From NCBI GenBank assembly GCA_021396245.1, contig WNYE01000012.1, positions 1 through 64,000 of the forward strand: a stretch of 64,000 nucleotides of DNA. Reading direction: 5' to 3'. The first letter of the stretch is position 1. Each line of letters starts with the position of its first letter. Positions 1 through 10,266 of the stretch are shown one piece after another. The translations under genes and the position numbers were made by a program. Below the pieces are notes generated by a model. It saw nothing but the letters and a program-made list of their open reading frames with translations, had not been told where the DNA came from and did not search any database. This stretch comes from Sporothrix humicola (Eukaryota > Ascomycota > Sordariomycetes > Ophiostomatales > Ophiostomataceae).

Positions 1-483
1 TTACGTTTAATATTAATAACGTTATTAAAAAAAAATTAACTTTTTTAATTTAAAGTTAACGTAAATTATAAACGGTTAATACTTAAATAAAAAAAAAAAA
101 CTCGTTAATAAATTACATATTTAAAGTAATTTTATTAATATCGATAATAAGCTTAATATTATAGTTTAAATAAAAAAGTATATTTAAATTATTAACTTAA
201 ATAATATTATAAAAATAACTAAACTTAATATAATAAGTATTTATAATTAATTAACGAAGATAAAAACAATAAACAGTTTATAATTAAACTCGTTTAAATT
301 TAAACAGGTTTAAATACCCTTAAACAAAGTTAAAAATAAATAAAAATAAATTATTTAATTCGTTTTTATACGTAAACCCTCGTTTAAGTCTATACGACCC
401 CGTCATCGTACTATAAGACTATTAAGGCTACTTTTTCAACCTTCATTAAATACAATTAAACTTATACAGTATACGCCTACGTC
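1..483. repeat. AT-rich RIP-degenerated tract
   Basis: The tract is made almost wholly of A, T and TpA steps. Reading every junction, there is no TpG dinucleotide from 1 to 483 (the first is at 484-485), and only about ten CpA. Most of the remaining C and G sit in CpG or in short C runs. Repeat-induced point mutation in ascomycetes turns CpA into TpA on either strand, which removes CpA and TpG and raises TpA, so this is the expected end product. The original repeat cannot be recognised. No open frame of any length survives. Confidence 0.85.
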
Positions 484-1125
484 TGTAGTGTATAGTTTAG
501 TCGAATTTTAAGGGTGCCGTTAGTGGCCACTTTTTGGTGGGAAAAGGGCCGTTGACACGGTGTCAGATTTGGTCAACCGTAAGTGGCCGAGCCAGTGGCA
601 GTTCGATTCAAGCTCCCTTGAAATGTAGCGTTGGAGTAAGACGATCGGCGGAGGAAGGATGTGCCAACAGACAATGTATGCGGTACATTTGCGCCATGGT
701 GTGGAGCAAGGTGAATGGCGGTAAAGAATAAAGCGAGTGTAATAGAAAGTCCCACGGGTAGAGTCAGTAGTGGTGAGTTTGCCATTGTGTAAGTCGCCGT
801 AGTCCAGCAGGCAGGAATATACTGTATGGGACTATATGTTGAAGCATGCCATTGATACTCGGGGCTGTGAGTGGGAACACCACAGCTTAAAAACATCCTA
901 CCATACGACTCTACGTCTTTATCTCTCATCTGTGTGCCATTAAATTGCTTATTCTATGTACAAATTTCTTAAATTATCTTCCTCTGAGTCTTCTTCACTT
1001 TCGTTTAATTTTTCTTTTTTCTTTTAAAAAGAAAATTATGTATATATGATAGATTGTAAAAGATAGAAATGAAAATTAAAATAACGTAAGGATGGGGATC
1101 AACCGTTTATAATTTTAGATCGCTT
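484..1125. other. Intergenic, no gene recognised
   Basis: Composition returns to normal right after the RIP tract. Short open frames run on both strands (for example 573-929 on the minus strand), but none shows a recognisable motif or a consistent codon pattern. An AT-rich stretch lies at about 940-1120. Nothing functional can be supported. Confidence 0.5.
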
Positions 1126-1600
1126 TTATTTCACCGATGCAAGATAAATAGCAGCCCGCTTGCCTTTAAAGACGTCCGTGCATAACCAACAGACAAGTGA
1201 ATTAAATACATCGCGCCATTGTTTTGCTCTCAGTGCCGCGTCTAACAATATCTCACACGGCTTCTTAGACCCCCTCAGCGCATAATGCGCGCGGCATTGA
1301 CGTCCAGTGTATCGTGTGCGGCGCCTGCGGCGTGCTGGTCCCCTGGTATCAACGGCGATATTCGTCCCATCTGGAACACCGACTCGGGCGTCAGCTGCCT
1401 CTCGCTCAAAGGCAGGTGGAACCACATCGACAGCATCCGCGAGCGGCTGTAAAAGGGGCGCCTGCTCCTGCCGAGTATGGCCTCCGAGCGAGCGTATTGC
1501 AAGGCGCCGCATTTTCCTGAGGTGGATATGCCCAGCCGAAGACGGAACATGGCGAGCATGGAAGAGAGCCACATCTAGGAGCGACATAAGTTAATTTCAT
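1126..1600. other. GC-rich island with unassigned open frames
   Basis: A short GC-rich block (about 1260-1570) stands between AT-rich flanks and is open in several frames: minus 1126-1587 and 1275-1574, and plus 1307-1594. A further plus frame starts at ATG 1285 and reads 54 codons to a TAA; its C-terminal half (including the stretch GDIRPIWNTDSG) looks protein-like. None could be assigned to a family. It may be a gene fragment that escaped RIP or a decayed exon. Which strand, if either, is coding is not clear. Confidence 0.3.
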
Positions 1601-2040
1601 ACGGGGCAGCCAGATGTAGGGGTAAAGACGGTCCTCTAGGTCTATAAAACAGTGATAAAAGACATCAGAACTTGAACATTTGCTGGGCTTAGCTCAAGTA
1701 GCGCTTTCTGTTATATGATGCTGGTCAAGGATATAACAGAATTTATAAATGAAGAATGTACGCTTCGTGGCGTTAAAAGAGGTGTGGCCTGGACTGTAGT
1801 AATCTTGCACTAAAAGTGCATTGGTCGGCTCAACGGTATGAAGAGTAAACGGCGGTAGCAATATCAAACAAGAACGAAAACAAAAAAAAAAAAAAACACA
1901 AAAAAACGACAACTTGGATTCAATGCATGGACTTCCTGATCATTCATTTAGATGGTTTATATCACACACATTATCATCCACATTAAAACACGAAGGTTGC
2001 ACAATATATCGTACAACTAAAGATAAAGAAAAGTAGCGCC
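1601..2040. other. Intergenic, 3' side of the regulator gene
   Basis: The region holds an A-rich run near 1880-1896 and no supported gene. Since the neighbouring regulator is on the minus strand and ends at 2041, this stretch would contain its 3' UTR and polyadenylation region. No precise signal was pinned down. Confidence 0.4.
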
Positions 2041-4773
2041 TCAGGTCATATCTACACCTTGTCGCCGCCGGTCTTTGCGCGACGCCAGGCCGAGAGCATG
2101 TATTAGGTAGCAGAAACTCTCGGTCGACGGTGGCAGGACCACCCGCGACGGGTACTTTTTGCGGATAGTCTGAATACAGGTCTGCATGATGGCGTCTGCG
2201 GCCCTGACGGAGACTACCGTCGGAGGCGCATCGTTGACGCTTGTCTCAGTGCCGGAGTTTTGGTCTAGCTCTGTAAGAACTGGTCGTCCCCGGCCGAAAG
2301 CAATCCACCTCTCCGTGTCAAGCGTCTCCTCGCCGTCCAGCACAACATCTTGCGTTTCGGTTGACCCGCGGTGCTTTTCGCCCTCTTCTCCGTCCTCGCC
2401 CTCTTCCGCTGACTTGCTCCGGGACATCATCCCGTACGTCCATAGGCAGAGGCTTGCGTGGTACAAGGCCAGACTGTGAAAGTCGTTCATAGCCTCGGGC
2501 GGGATGTCGCGCACGCGTCGTATGACCTGGCCCGCCTGCCACGCGGCGTGGCGGCCATCGCGACCGGCAAACCAGGACGTGCGCAGAGACGCGTACACAG
2601 TCTTGGCCTCCACAAAGCCCTCGCGCCCGGCCAGCAGCTCCAGCTGCTCAACCGAGCAGTGGAAGTACATGAGAAGCAGGTCGAGCATGAGCATGATGGT
2701 TGGCGGCGCCACCGGGATATCGTCGCTGCCGCCGCCACCCTCGCGCAGCCTGAAGAGTCTGTGCACCCCGACGAACGCCTTGATCATATCGCGGTAGTTG
2801 TCCTCGTCTGGTATCATTCTCTCGCGGTATCTAGACGTAGGCTGACCGCCATCCACCACGAAAATAGGGGGAACTATGTGTAGGTGGCGAAACATCCCCT
2901 TTTGAGAGATAACGCCATGCAGCACCGATAGCTGGGCAAAGTCCATGTCGTAGAGGCCGGTAGAGAGGTGATGTATGCGGCTGTGGTCGGCAAGGCAGTC
3001 GATAATGGTGAGTGGAATGCTGTTCGGCATGGGGGCGTGGAGGCGAAAGTACGTCTCCTTCCATCCAGCGGCTGAGCGAGCAAACCACAGCGCTCGCTGT
3101 TGTGGAAAGGGAAGCGTCAACTCGGCCAGCGAGAACGGTGGTTGTCCGGTTGAAATAAGCGCGTCTTGGGAGGAATGAATGTTTACGTGGTGGACTATCC
3201 GGATCATAGACTCCTGCTCTAGCCAATGCTTCCAGCGCTCCTCTAATTGGGGACCGTAGTCGTCGACAGCCGGCAGGCTAGTCGTATAGCTGAAGCGGCG
3301 GAAGCGGCCGCCGGAGCGAAGCATCTAAGAAAAGAAAGAAGAAGTAAGCATGGTACTTAGTTTGCAAATTTGGCGCGCTAAGGTGATTTCCTACTTGTAT
3401 TAACATGGCGATGGTTCCACCAGCGATCTCCATTTTGCGTTTGTTGCCGCTCCAAAGTCCAACTTGGATCTCGAGGGCAAGCGCCTGCAGATACTGCCGA
3501 TCGCGGGTGATAATGGGGGATTTTTGTGCCTATTCGTATTAGTATGGAAAGTAATCAAAAAACGCACAAGCCCAAAAACTAAGGCACCTACAATCATTCT
3601 AAGCTGCATCTGCAAGACCTCCTGAACGGCGAGGCCGAATTTCTGCACGGCGCGGCTGGGTGATCGCACGGCGCCGGCCGCGACCATGCCGGCTAGCAGC
3701 TCGACGCGGGTGTTTTCTAACAAAACCGTAGGCACGTGGATCCACGTGTCCTCTTGGCTCATGTGCCAGGCCAGAAACGACCGTACGAGGCTGTTGAGTC
3801 CATCGCGCGAGGGAAACGTGGCAGCCATGTGCGGCACGTCGGCTGGCTGGCAGGCGCTGGCCATCATGGCAAGCAGCCGGTCGCGTGCCGACACCGGGAA
3901 GCTACTGGGCAATTGTGGCAGGTTAGTATCCCAGCGTGAGGAGGCTGACGGATCCGCGGCAAGCGCTGTGATGTCAGTGCCGTGCGTTGCCGTCAGGTTC
4001 CGCTCCTCCTCGGCCTGGAAGTTACCCTTCTCGGCGGGGACCCAGCGGGCGGTGGCCCTGCGGAAGGCGTTCGTGACAATGTCGGACTTGTCGTCGTCGA
4101 CAAAGGGACTGATGGCATTCGGGCTGGGGGCGGCCTCGACAACTGCCGTCGTAAACGGCCCCGTACTTTGCGCAGCAGCAGCAGCAGCCGGAACCGTTGA
4201 CGTGAGCGCCAAATCATCCAGGTACATGCTGACGCCACTTCCGTCTGGCATGGTACTGTCCAGGCCAAAAATATCTGGCAGCGGTGCCAGATAGTCGGTG
4301 TCAGGTATCCCCCAGTTGGTGCTGAATCCCGAGCCAGAATGAAAGCTGTTCTGCACCAGATTGAGATCCCAGTCCGCGTATGAGATGGCCCGCCGGATCT
4401 CTTCCGACAAGCCCGCATCCATGGGGCCGTCAGAGACAGCAGTTGGTGCCAAAAGCGACATCTCGCTCGAATTGCTGGCCACGGCGAGCGTTGTCCTGGA
4501 GCTGTCACACTGCGATGCTGTGTCGCAGGATGGGGTGGATTCGCTCCCCCCCACATCGTTGTCGCCGCCGTTGCCAGGAGGGCTGGACCTAGGCGTGCGC
4601 TCGTCCAATGGAAACTGCCGTATACAGCGGGTATTCCGCTTCACACAGCGGCGGCAGCGTGGGTTGTTGTCACACTTGGTCTTGGAAGCGGCGCATGCCC
4701 GGCACGCCTGCATGGCACGGGGCCCGATTCGCCGGTTGTGCGTACGCTGCCAATTGGAGGAGTCGGAAGACAT
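2041..4773 (-). CDS. Zn2Cys6 transcription factor with Fungal_trans domain
   Basis: This is probably the local regulator of the neighbouring metabolic genes (inferred from position). It has three exons on the minus strand: 4773-3592, 3529-3395 and 3324-2041. The introns are 3591-3530 (62 nt, donor GTAGGT, branch-like TACTAAT, acceptor TAG) and 3394-3325 (70 nt, donor GTAGGA, acceptor TAG), both phase 0, giving about 866 residues. Residues 24-50 hold a binuclear zinc cluster with Cys at 24, 27, 34, 40, 43 and 50 (C-x2-C-x6-C-x5-C-x2-C-x6-C). A Ser/Ala-rich linker follows, then from about residue 300 a Fungal_trans-type region (GLNSLVRSFLAWHM and later RGG-like GGRFRR). An acidic Glu/Gly insert lies near the C-terminus. 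Relatives often carry a C2H2 finger before the zinc cluster; none was found upstream, and only a residual QRTH precedes it. The short middle exon is what joins the two large open frames. Confidence 0.88.
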
Positions 4774-5467
4774 GCTCAGAAAGTCAATATACTCGTCCTT
4801 TGCGTGCGTGTTTCTCTCTGTCTCTTAAGTCCAGATACTATGCTGACAGGCGATGCTTGCAAGAGTGAAGGTTGGGGAAAAAATGAAGAATAGTATTTTG
4901 CGGTGCAAATCCATTATTATGGTTTACGTCTGGCTGGGAATAATCCCTCGGCCTAGCTAACGGAAACGCACAACCTGTCTGCTTTAATGTCTAATATGTA
5001 TTGTCGGGGTAACATTCTGCCCACGGTGTCTTGTTTGAAATAATGCGGAGGAATATAGTGGAGCCGCACAACGTATCGAAAGTCCGTTAGCGCTTGACGA
5101 CCGCCGTTTGCGTTCTGTATTCCCCCGCAACTGTCTCTGAAGCACGCCACTTGGTGGAAATGCCTTCTGCATGGTTGGTCCCTGTGGCAGTCGCTTCCAG
5201 CGCCACTAAAAAGCTTTACTGTGCACTGTTCTACAGTTGGATAGGCCTAATAGGACAGCACACCAGCATGCTTTCTCGGCTTACGCCAGGCCTGTTTCCG
5301 GCAATTCTTGGTTCTCTTTCAGCGCTCCTGGCAGAACATTTGCGTCATACGCAACTGGAATAGTTGATTCTGTACGGAGTATTTTGGTAGTGCTTGCCTC
5401 GATATTTTTATTCAGGTTTATTAAACCGCGGAGAAGCTTCCACCTTCCAGCTGCCCATTTCTCTTTC
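4774..5467. other. Promoter of the regulator and 3' flank of the bicupin gene
   Basis: Both flanking genes are on the minus strand, so this gap holds the regulator's promoter and the bicupin's 3' side. Short open frames exist on both strands without recognisable products. No CGG/CCG inverted triplet like those in the other cluster promoters was seen here. Confidence 0.4.
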
Positions 5468-6594
5468 TCATGCCTTCCCGCCCAGCTTCACGCCCAGCTT
5501 CCTAGCTGCCTCATATAACGAGGTCTCTGCCCAGGGTACCACCTTCTCCGGCAGCACGAACGCCGTCAGAGGAGCGCCGGCCGACTGCACCAGTTCTTCA
5601 ATGCCGCTGCCGCTGGTGAAGGATATGGCGCGCACGTAACGGCTGGCAAACTCGAGCGCGAACGCGTGGCCCGCGGCCATAACCAGCGTCTGGCCCTCGC
5701 GCACGGCCGTCCACTGCGCCTCACCCTGCAGGCGCACCTTGAGGAGGCCCTCCTGCACCGCAAACATGTGATCCACCGTGGGAAAGGTGAGCCACCGCTT
5801 GAGCGGCTGGCTATCGTCGGTGCCGTAGGCGCTGGAGCCCTCGATGCTGGAGATGGCAAACTTACCCTCCGTCTGCGCCACCGTGATAAAAGGTCGCGAG
5901 ATGACGCCGCCTAGGATCCAGCGAGGGCCTGTATTAGAGCGCAGGAAATATGGCTCCAGTGGACCCGGCAGCACGTTCTCCGTGTCGAGCCACTCTCCCA
6001 GTGCCGGCGGCTCGTAGTTGTGCACAAAGTTCACGTCGTAGCGATCCTTGGCCGCCATTACCTTCGGGATGAGGATGCCACGCAGGTCACGGTCGTCCAG
6101 CTCGGGCAGGACCACGCCGTTGTACTCTTCGGATATGTAGCGGAAAAAGTCAACCCAGTCTCCGGGCGCAATGAGACCTAGCTGCTCTGTATGTGGTCCT
6201 AGCATTTCGGGGTTGTGGATGATTTTCTATCGAGGAAGCCGGGTTAGTTAGATCTCCATTGCACGTAAACATTTCTTTGAAGAACACCTACGGGAGGGAT
6301 GTAAGAAAAGTCACCCGGCCCAAGAATCCGGCACTTATCGCCATTCCAGAGCTTTAAGAAGCCCTTGGTCACCAGAAAGACATCATGCGCTTCTGCGTGC
6401 CAATGGAAGCCCGGAGCGTCCGACAGCACAGCGGCGCTCTGGAAGACGGCGATGGCGCCGTTTGTCTGCTTCGACGACGCGAGGATGCGAAAGGTGCCCT
6501 GGCTTCCAGGAATGGTGATACGCTCGCCCTCGAGCTGCTCAATAATATAGTTGGTCCGCTCTGGCGGCGGCGCTGACAGAACAGGAATGCTCAT
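5468..6594 (-). CDS. Bicupin dioxygenase, quercetin 2,3-dioxygenase-like
   Basis: Two exons: 6594-6292 and 6226-5468, with a 65 nt phase-0 intron at 6291-6227 (donor GTAGGT, acceptor TAG). The spliced protein is about 353 residues, normal for fungal quercetinase-like bicupins, which cleave flavonols or related phenolics using a metal bound in the N-terminal cupin. In the N-terminal cupin the ligands can be placed at His64, His66 and His105 (motif GPGDFSYIPP then KIIHNPE across the splice). The usual Glu ligand position is occupied by Asp71. The C-terminal cupin (around residues 215-310) keeps the fold pattern (TVDHMFAVQEG) but lacks the His pair, so it is probably structural. It lies between the regulator and a dead hydrolase transcribed divergently. 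Substrate specificity cannot be read from the sequence; a pirin-like or other cupin role is the alternative. Confidence 0.8.
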
Positions 6595-6790
6595 GGTGAC
6601 TACGGTGGCGATGGTTCATGAAATGATATTTCTTGACTTTCTGACTACATGGCTCAAAGATTGTTTGTGACCAAGAAATCAAATCATATTTATTTTAATA
6701 ACCACTCTGCTAAGAATGCATCTGACGCGCCAAGTAGCGGCATATGGACCCGCGAGCGGGGCGCCACATGGCGTGGAGAGTGAGGGGATT

Positions 6791-6801
6791 CGGAATTCCC
6801 G
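6791..6801. promoter_or_regulatory. CGG-N5-CCG inverted triplet, candidate Zn2Cys6 site
   Basis: The sequence CGGAATTCCCG lies in the divergent gap between the bicupin (start 6594, minus) and the hydrolase relic (start about 6974, plus), roughly 200 bp upstream of each. Inverted CGG triplets with fixed spacing are the typical target of Zn2Cys6 dimers. Binding by the cluster regulator is inferred from position and form only. Confidence 0.35.
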
Positions 6802-6973
6802 GCTCGACCCACAAGTTTTCTCCGCACTCTCGGCTTGCCGAGGAAGCTTTGCCTTTTATTTTCCCTCCGTGAACTTGACCTCGTCCTTAGTCGGCACATG
6901 ATACTCTAACTCGTTCATCTACCTATGGAGAACTTTGGACTGTAGAGATATAGACACAATTGGACCAAAGAAA

Positions 6974-7921
6974 ATGGGACGTCTTCAGTCCGTACGCGTT
7001 GTCTACCAAATCGTCGATCAGCAGGAAATCGATGACGACGTGTACGTGCCCGAAGCTGCAACCGTTAAGCGCTCAGAAGGATCACCGGTAGAGCTGAGTG
7101 GATGTGTAGCCATGTGATGGACTTACTGCATGATCCTAGATTGATTCTTCGTGTCGGGTGATCAACATCCATGGCGGAGCTTTCATGTTGGACTCGTCTA
7201 GCATAGTTCACCTCGGTCAGGTGGACGACTGCCTTCGGCACGGATGGACCGTCATCTCTCCGAACCATCGCCTATGTCCTCAGCTGAATTTACTGAAAGG
7301 ACCTAACTAGGCCTGCCGTGATATCCTGGCCGGGATTTACGACGGCAGACTGCGAGAGGCGCTGCCTCAAAGCTGCCCAAAGCTTGGTCTGGACTATATC
7401 TTTTCCTTTGCCACCTCTTCGAGTGGTCGCTTGACTCCGATTCTTGACTTTGGCGGACCATGTTACCGGCAGTTACGACATGTACAGCCCCTTCTACTTC
7501 GCCTATCCATTTTGGATTGAGCCTATGCCGCACCTCGTCACGAAACTACCCTCTGGTCTGACAAAGGAGTTCTTGGAGCGCATCTTCGACGAAAAGCCCG
7601 TGATAATCCGCAGTGGTGTTTCGCTGGAGGGCTAGGTTCCCTGGACGTCCCGACTTCCCAGACTATCGTCAGGCATATGTTATGATGCAGATTGCCACGG
7701 GCCATGTACTGGATGCTATATTTCCATCAAAGGCCTTTGATCATATTGACTCACTTCTAAGCGTCACCTCTTCCTTCCCGCCTACCGTAATTGTTCATGG
7801 TGAGCAGTACAATATTGTGATCGATGACCTAAGTAATAAACGGCTGAACAATTTGCTCGAGGCCGGCGATCGGAAAGAACCGTACCTCGTGCCGAACGAA
7901 AACCCTGCGTTCGCGGCCTAG
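6974..7921 (+). pseudogene. Alpha/beta hydrolase (Abhydrolase_3-like), degenerate
   Basis: An esterase/lipase-type alpha/beta hydrolase can be followed from ATG 6974. An apparent intron at 7088-7139 (52 nt, GTAGAG to CCTAG, phase 0) is followed by the oxyanion-hole motif in INIHGGAF (His codon at 7170), then VDDC and HRLCPQ. The reading is broken by an in-frame TAG at 7308-7310, continues in the same frame through CRDILAGIYDGRL and the nucleophile region FATSSSG, shifts frame near 7470-7490, continues to GVSLEG and a TAG at 7633-7635, and shifts again to GRPDFPD. The C-terminal part has IVHGE, but the position of the catalytic His (usually G-E-E-H-T-F-A-A) reads ENPAFAA. Two frameshifts, one stop and a lost catalytic residue make it a dead gene. 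It presumably once belonged to the cluster, facing the bicupin across a shared promoter. Confidence 0.82.
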
Positions 7922-8009
7922 ATGTCAGTGGGCTCCTTGACATAGAACATTCAGAGAAAGAGATTTGACTTTCCAGAGAGTTCCATCAGTGTATTGGTCT
8001 AGCCTTAAT

Positions 8010-8402
8010 CCCTCCAGCGCGTAGTCGATCGAGTAGGTCCACTGGGATCTGGGGCCAGTTTGCGGGTCTTCCGCTGCTGCCGCTCAAGCGGAGCAGTAAG
8101 TGTTCCGGAGTCTCCTCCTCCATGCCACAACCGCACATGGGGGACTCCCGGCAGTGTCTGGTGGATATTTACTTACCTAGGCCGATGTGTTCTGTGCGAA
8201 TTTGCATAAGGACACTGCTTTTAGCTCCCGTGAGGTGCTTGTGGGCACTTGCTATCTCCTTAGCTGTCCACCGCGGGCTGCGGTTGGACTGGTGGCGCCG
8301 GTCTCCGGCCGTACGGTGCGGACGTGCTTTCCAATGCGCTGTAGTATACTCGTAGTTCTCACAACCGTTGTGAATGTCACTGTATTCTAGCCTGAGCCCC
8401 AA
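8010..8402 (-). mobile_element. Non-LTR (LINE) retrotransposon 3' relic
   Basis: Read on the minus strand from 8402, the frame resembles the C-terminal end of fungal LINE polyproteins after the RNase H region: a Trp-rich stretch, then LMQIRTEHIGLGK (relatives have LRTGKIGLxxYL), a TAA, and in the same frame MCGCGMEEETPEHLL, which corresponds to the conserved C-x-C-(x)n-E-T-x-x-H zinc-knuckle region. It carries internal stops and no reverse transcriptase core, so it is a truncated dead insertion. It sits between the hydrolase relic and the FAD oxidoreductase. Confidence 0.7.
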
Positions 8403-8476
8403 GCAGATGAACAGTTAATAAACATGATTGGACATAAGTAGCGCCTTTTAGTGCCAGGGTCTTTAATTTTCTAGAT

Positions 8477-9927
8477 TTAAGCATCTATTGGAATGTATGA
8501 AAACGGCACCGCTAGATTAAACACGTTGTTGGGATCGTGCTTTTCCTTCAGTGCCATAACAGTCGGAAATTTGTCGGCGTATATCTGCTTCAAGGTACTG
8601 CGGCCTGGCGGTGTGTGGTTGATGTACGTGGTTGGAATGATATTGTTGGGATCCGTTTGCTGAAGTTCCCGCAGGAAGTCCGCTACCCACTTCCGTGACT
8701 CTTCAACACCTGCTTCGGATCGAGGAGTCCCAAGAATCTCCAGCATAAAGTGACGCTCGGCGGTTGCAAACACTGAGTTCTCTAGACTTGAATCCGCGGG
8801 CTTCGGAGCCACGTGAATGGCAAACCCATTACCGACATATCTTGGCATGTTCTCCACGTACTTGGCCATGATAGCTGTGGTTTCTTCAGTGAGAACACGA
8901 AGGCTTATGGTGTTAACTGATCCACGGCCGTCTGGCGGGACCGTCTTCTTGAACTCTTCCACGCAATCGAGCACTGTTGACTGTCGCACCGGGTTGTGAA
9001 GTACTTCACCGAAGTTTGAAACTTTCTCAAGCCACTCCATAGCATCTTTTTCGTTGTCGTCACCCCACATGAAATGAGAAGCAAGCTTGAGTCCATCTTC
9101 GGTGTATAGGAATAGAGGAGCAACATACAGCTGACGAGGATAGTCGTGGTTGTGCAGCTTCTGGAGTCCCCGGTTATAGCTTGTCACTGTTCTGCCAATG
9201 TCTGCTGCGTTGTAGATCATCAATCCCGAAAAAATCTGCGTCATTGTAAGTTTCATAAGTCGCGGGCAAGATTCAGAGCTAGGGGTATACAAACATTGGT
9301 CAGTGGGTACACCTTGATCGTCATCTCAACGATAACACCGAATGAGCCGCCGGCGCCGCGGATACCACTCAATAGCTCCGCATCTGCCTCCACTACCTCT
9401 CCTTTCCAGTTGACTATCTTTGCAGCAATGATTTGCTCGAAGCCGTAGCCAAACTTTCCAGAAAATGGCCCGTACCCTCCATAGGTTGACCACCCGACAT
9501 AGCCGATGAAAGGCACGGTGCCGGAGGCCGTCATAACGCCGGCCGTAGACAAATCGTCCACCAGTTTGCCTGCGAGAATGCCTCCGCCAATGCGAGCCGA
9601 GGTCTTCGAGTCATCGACATGACAGAACTTGATATCTCTCATGTCAATTGTAAGAGCGCCGTCAACTAGGGACTTGCCAAATAAATTATTTCCCCCAGAA
9701 CGGACGACAAAGGGAATGCGATGAGAGACGCAAAATGACACGATCAATGATACATGCTCGGCAGTCTGTGGTCTCGTGATAGCAATTGGCATTGCTAGGT
9801 TGTCAACCATAAAGATTGATCGAAGAGCGGTGTATTCCGGCGACGAAGGAACGGTGCAGGGAATATGTGGGTGTTTTTGGACGAGTGCGTCAATTGCGCT
9901 TCGCTGAGGGTGATTAGGACTCTCCAT
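8477..9927 (-). CDS. FAD-linked oxidoreductase, berberine-bridge-enzyme-like
   Basis: Two exons: 9927-9295 and 9235-8477, with a 59 nt phase-0 intron at 9294-9236 (donor GTTTGT, acceptor CAG). The protein has about 463 residues. The start at 9927 is preferred because the family N-terminus begins near it; the frame is open further upstream to 10059. The FAD_binding_4 domain spans about residues 40-210 (VRSGGNNLFG, ALTIDMRDI, GGGILAG, WSTYGGYG, ELLSGIRGAGGSFGVI) and the BBE C-terminal motif KHDPNNVFNLAVP closes the protein. Such enzymes oxidise hydroxyl, amine or phenolic substrates with O2 and are frequent in fungal metabolic clusters. Position 80, where most relatives have the His that binds FAD covalently (R-S-G-G-H), is Asn. 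The Cys of bicovalent members is also absent (GTVPFIG). It is divergent from the SDR gene. Confidence 0.85.
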
Positions 9928-10173
9928 GGTACTTGTTGTAACAAACCAGCTGTAGGAATCACGGCCCCAGTAGTCGGTTATTTGGCCTGCGCGACACAAA
10001 GCGAAAGGGTGTAATGAAATAATTTGAGAGATTCCCAATTTTCTTAAAATGTTTCTCATATATATCTCCTTTCTTACCCGCCATGGACTACCTACTCTAA
10101 ATTTAAACGTAGCTTATCACATAAAAATAACCGAGAAAGCTCCGCTACATTTTCGGGTTCTCGTTATGTACTT

Positions 10174-10187
10174 CGGCAAACCGATAT
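10174..10187. promoter_or_regulatory. CGG-N4-CCGATAT motif, copy 1
   Basis: CGGCAAACCGATAT in repeat unit 1: inverted CGG triplets with a 4 nt spacer. The right half CCGATAT is identical to that of the palindrome upstream of the efflux pump (14594-14613). It is a candidate Zn2Cys6 site; its function is inferred. Confidence 0.4.
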
Positions 10188-10252
10188 TTGCGGTTATCAC
10201 ATAAAAATAACCAAGAAAGCTCCGCTACATTTTCGGGTTCCCGTATGTACTT

Positions 10253-10266
10253 CGGCAAACCGATAT
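10253..10266. promoter_or_regulatory. CGG-N4-CCGATAT motif, copy 2
   Basis: The same CGGCAAACCGATAT sequence in repeat unit 2, unchanged although neighbouring parts of the unit have diverged. Two intact copies 79 bp apart could bind a regulator cooperatively; this is inferred. Confidence 0.4.

Noticed and set aside
590..630. tRNA T-loop-like GTTCGATTC
   Set aside because: The flanking 5-base stems do not pair and no acceptor or anticodon arm can be built.
3400..3600. Reading the regulator's two large frames as separate genes
   Set aside because: A 135 nt exon (3529-3395) with proper splice sites and the conserved stretch LALEIQVGLWSGNKRKM joins them in phase.
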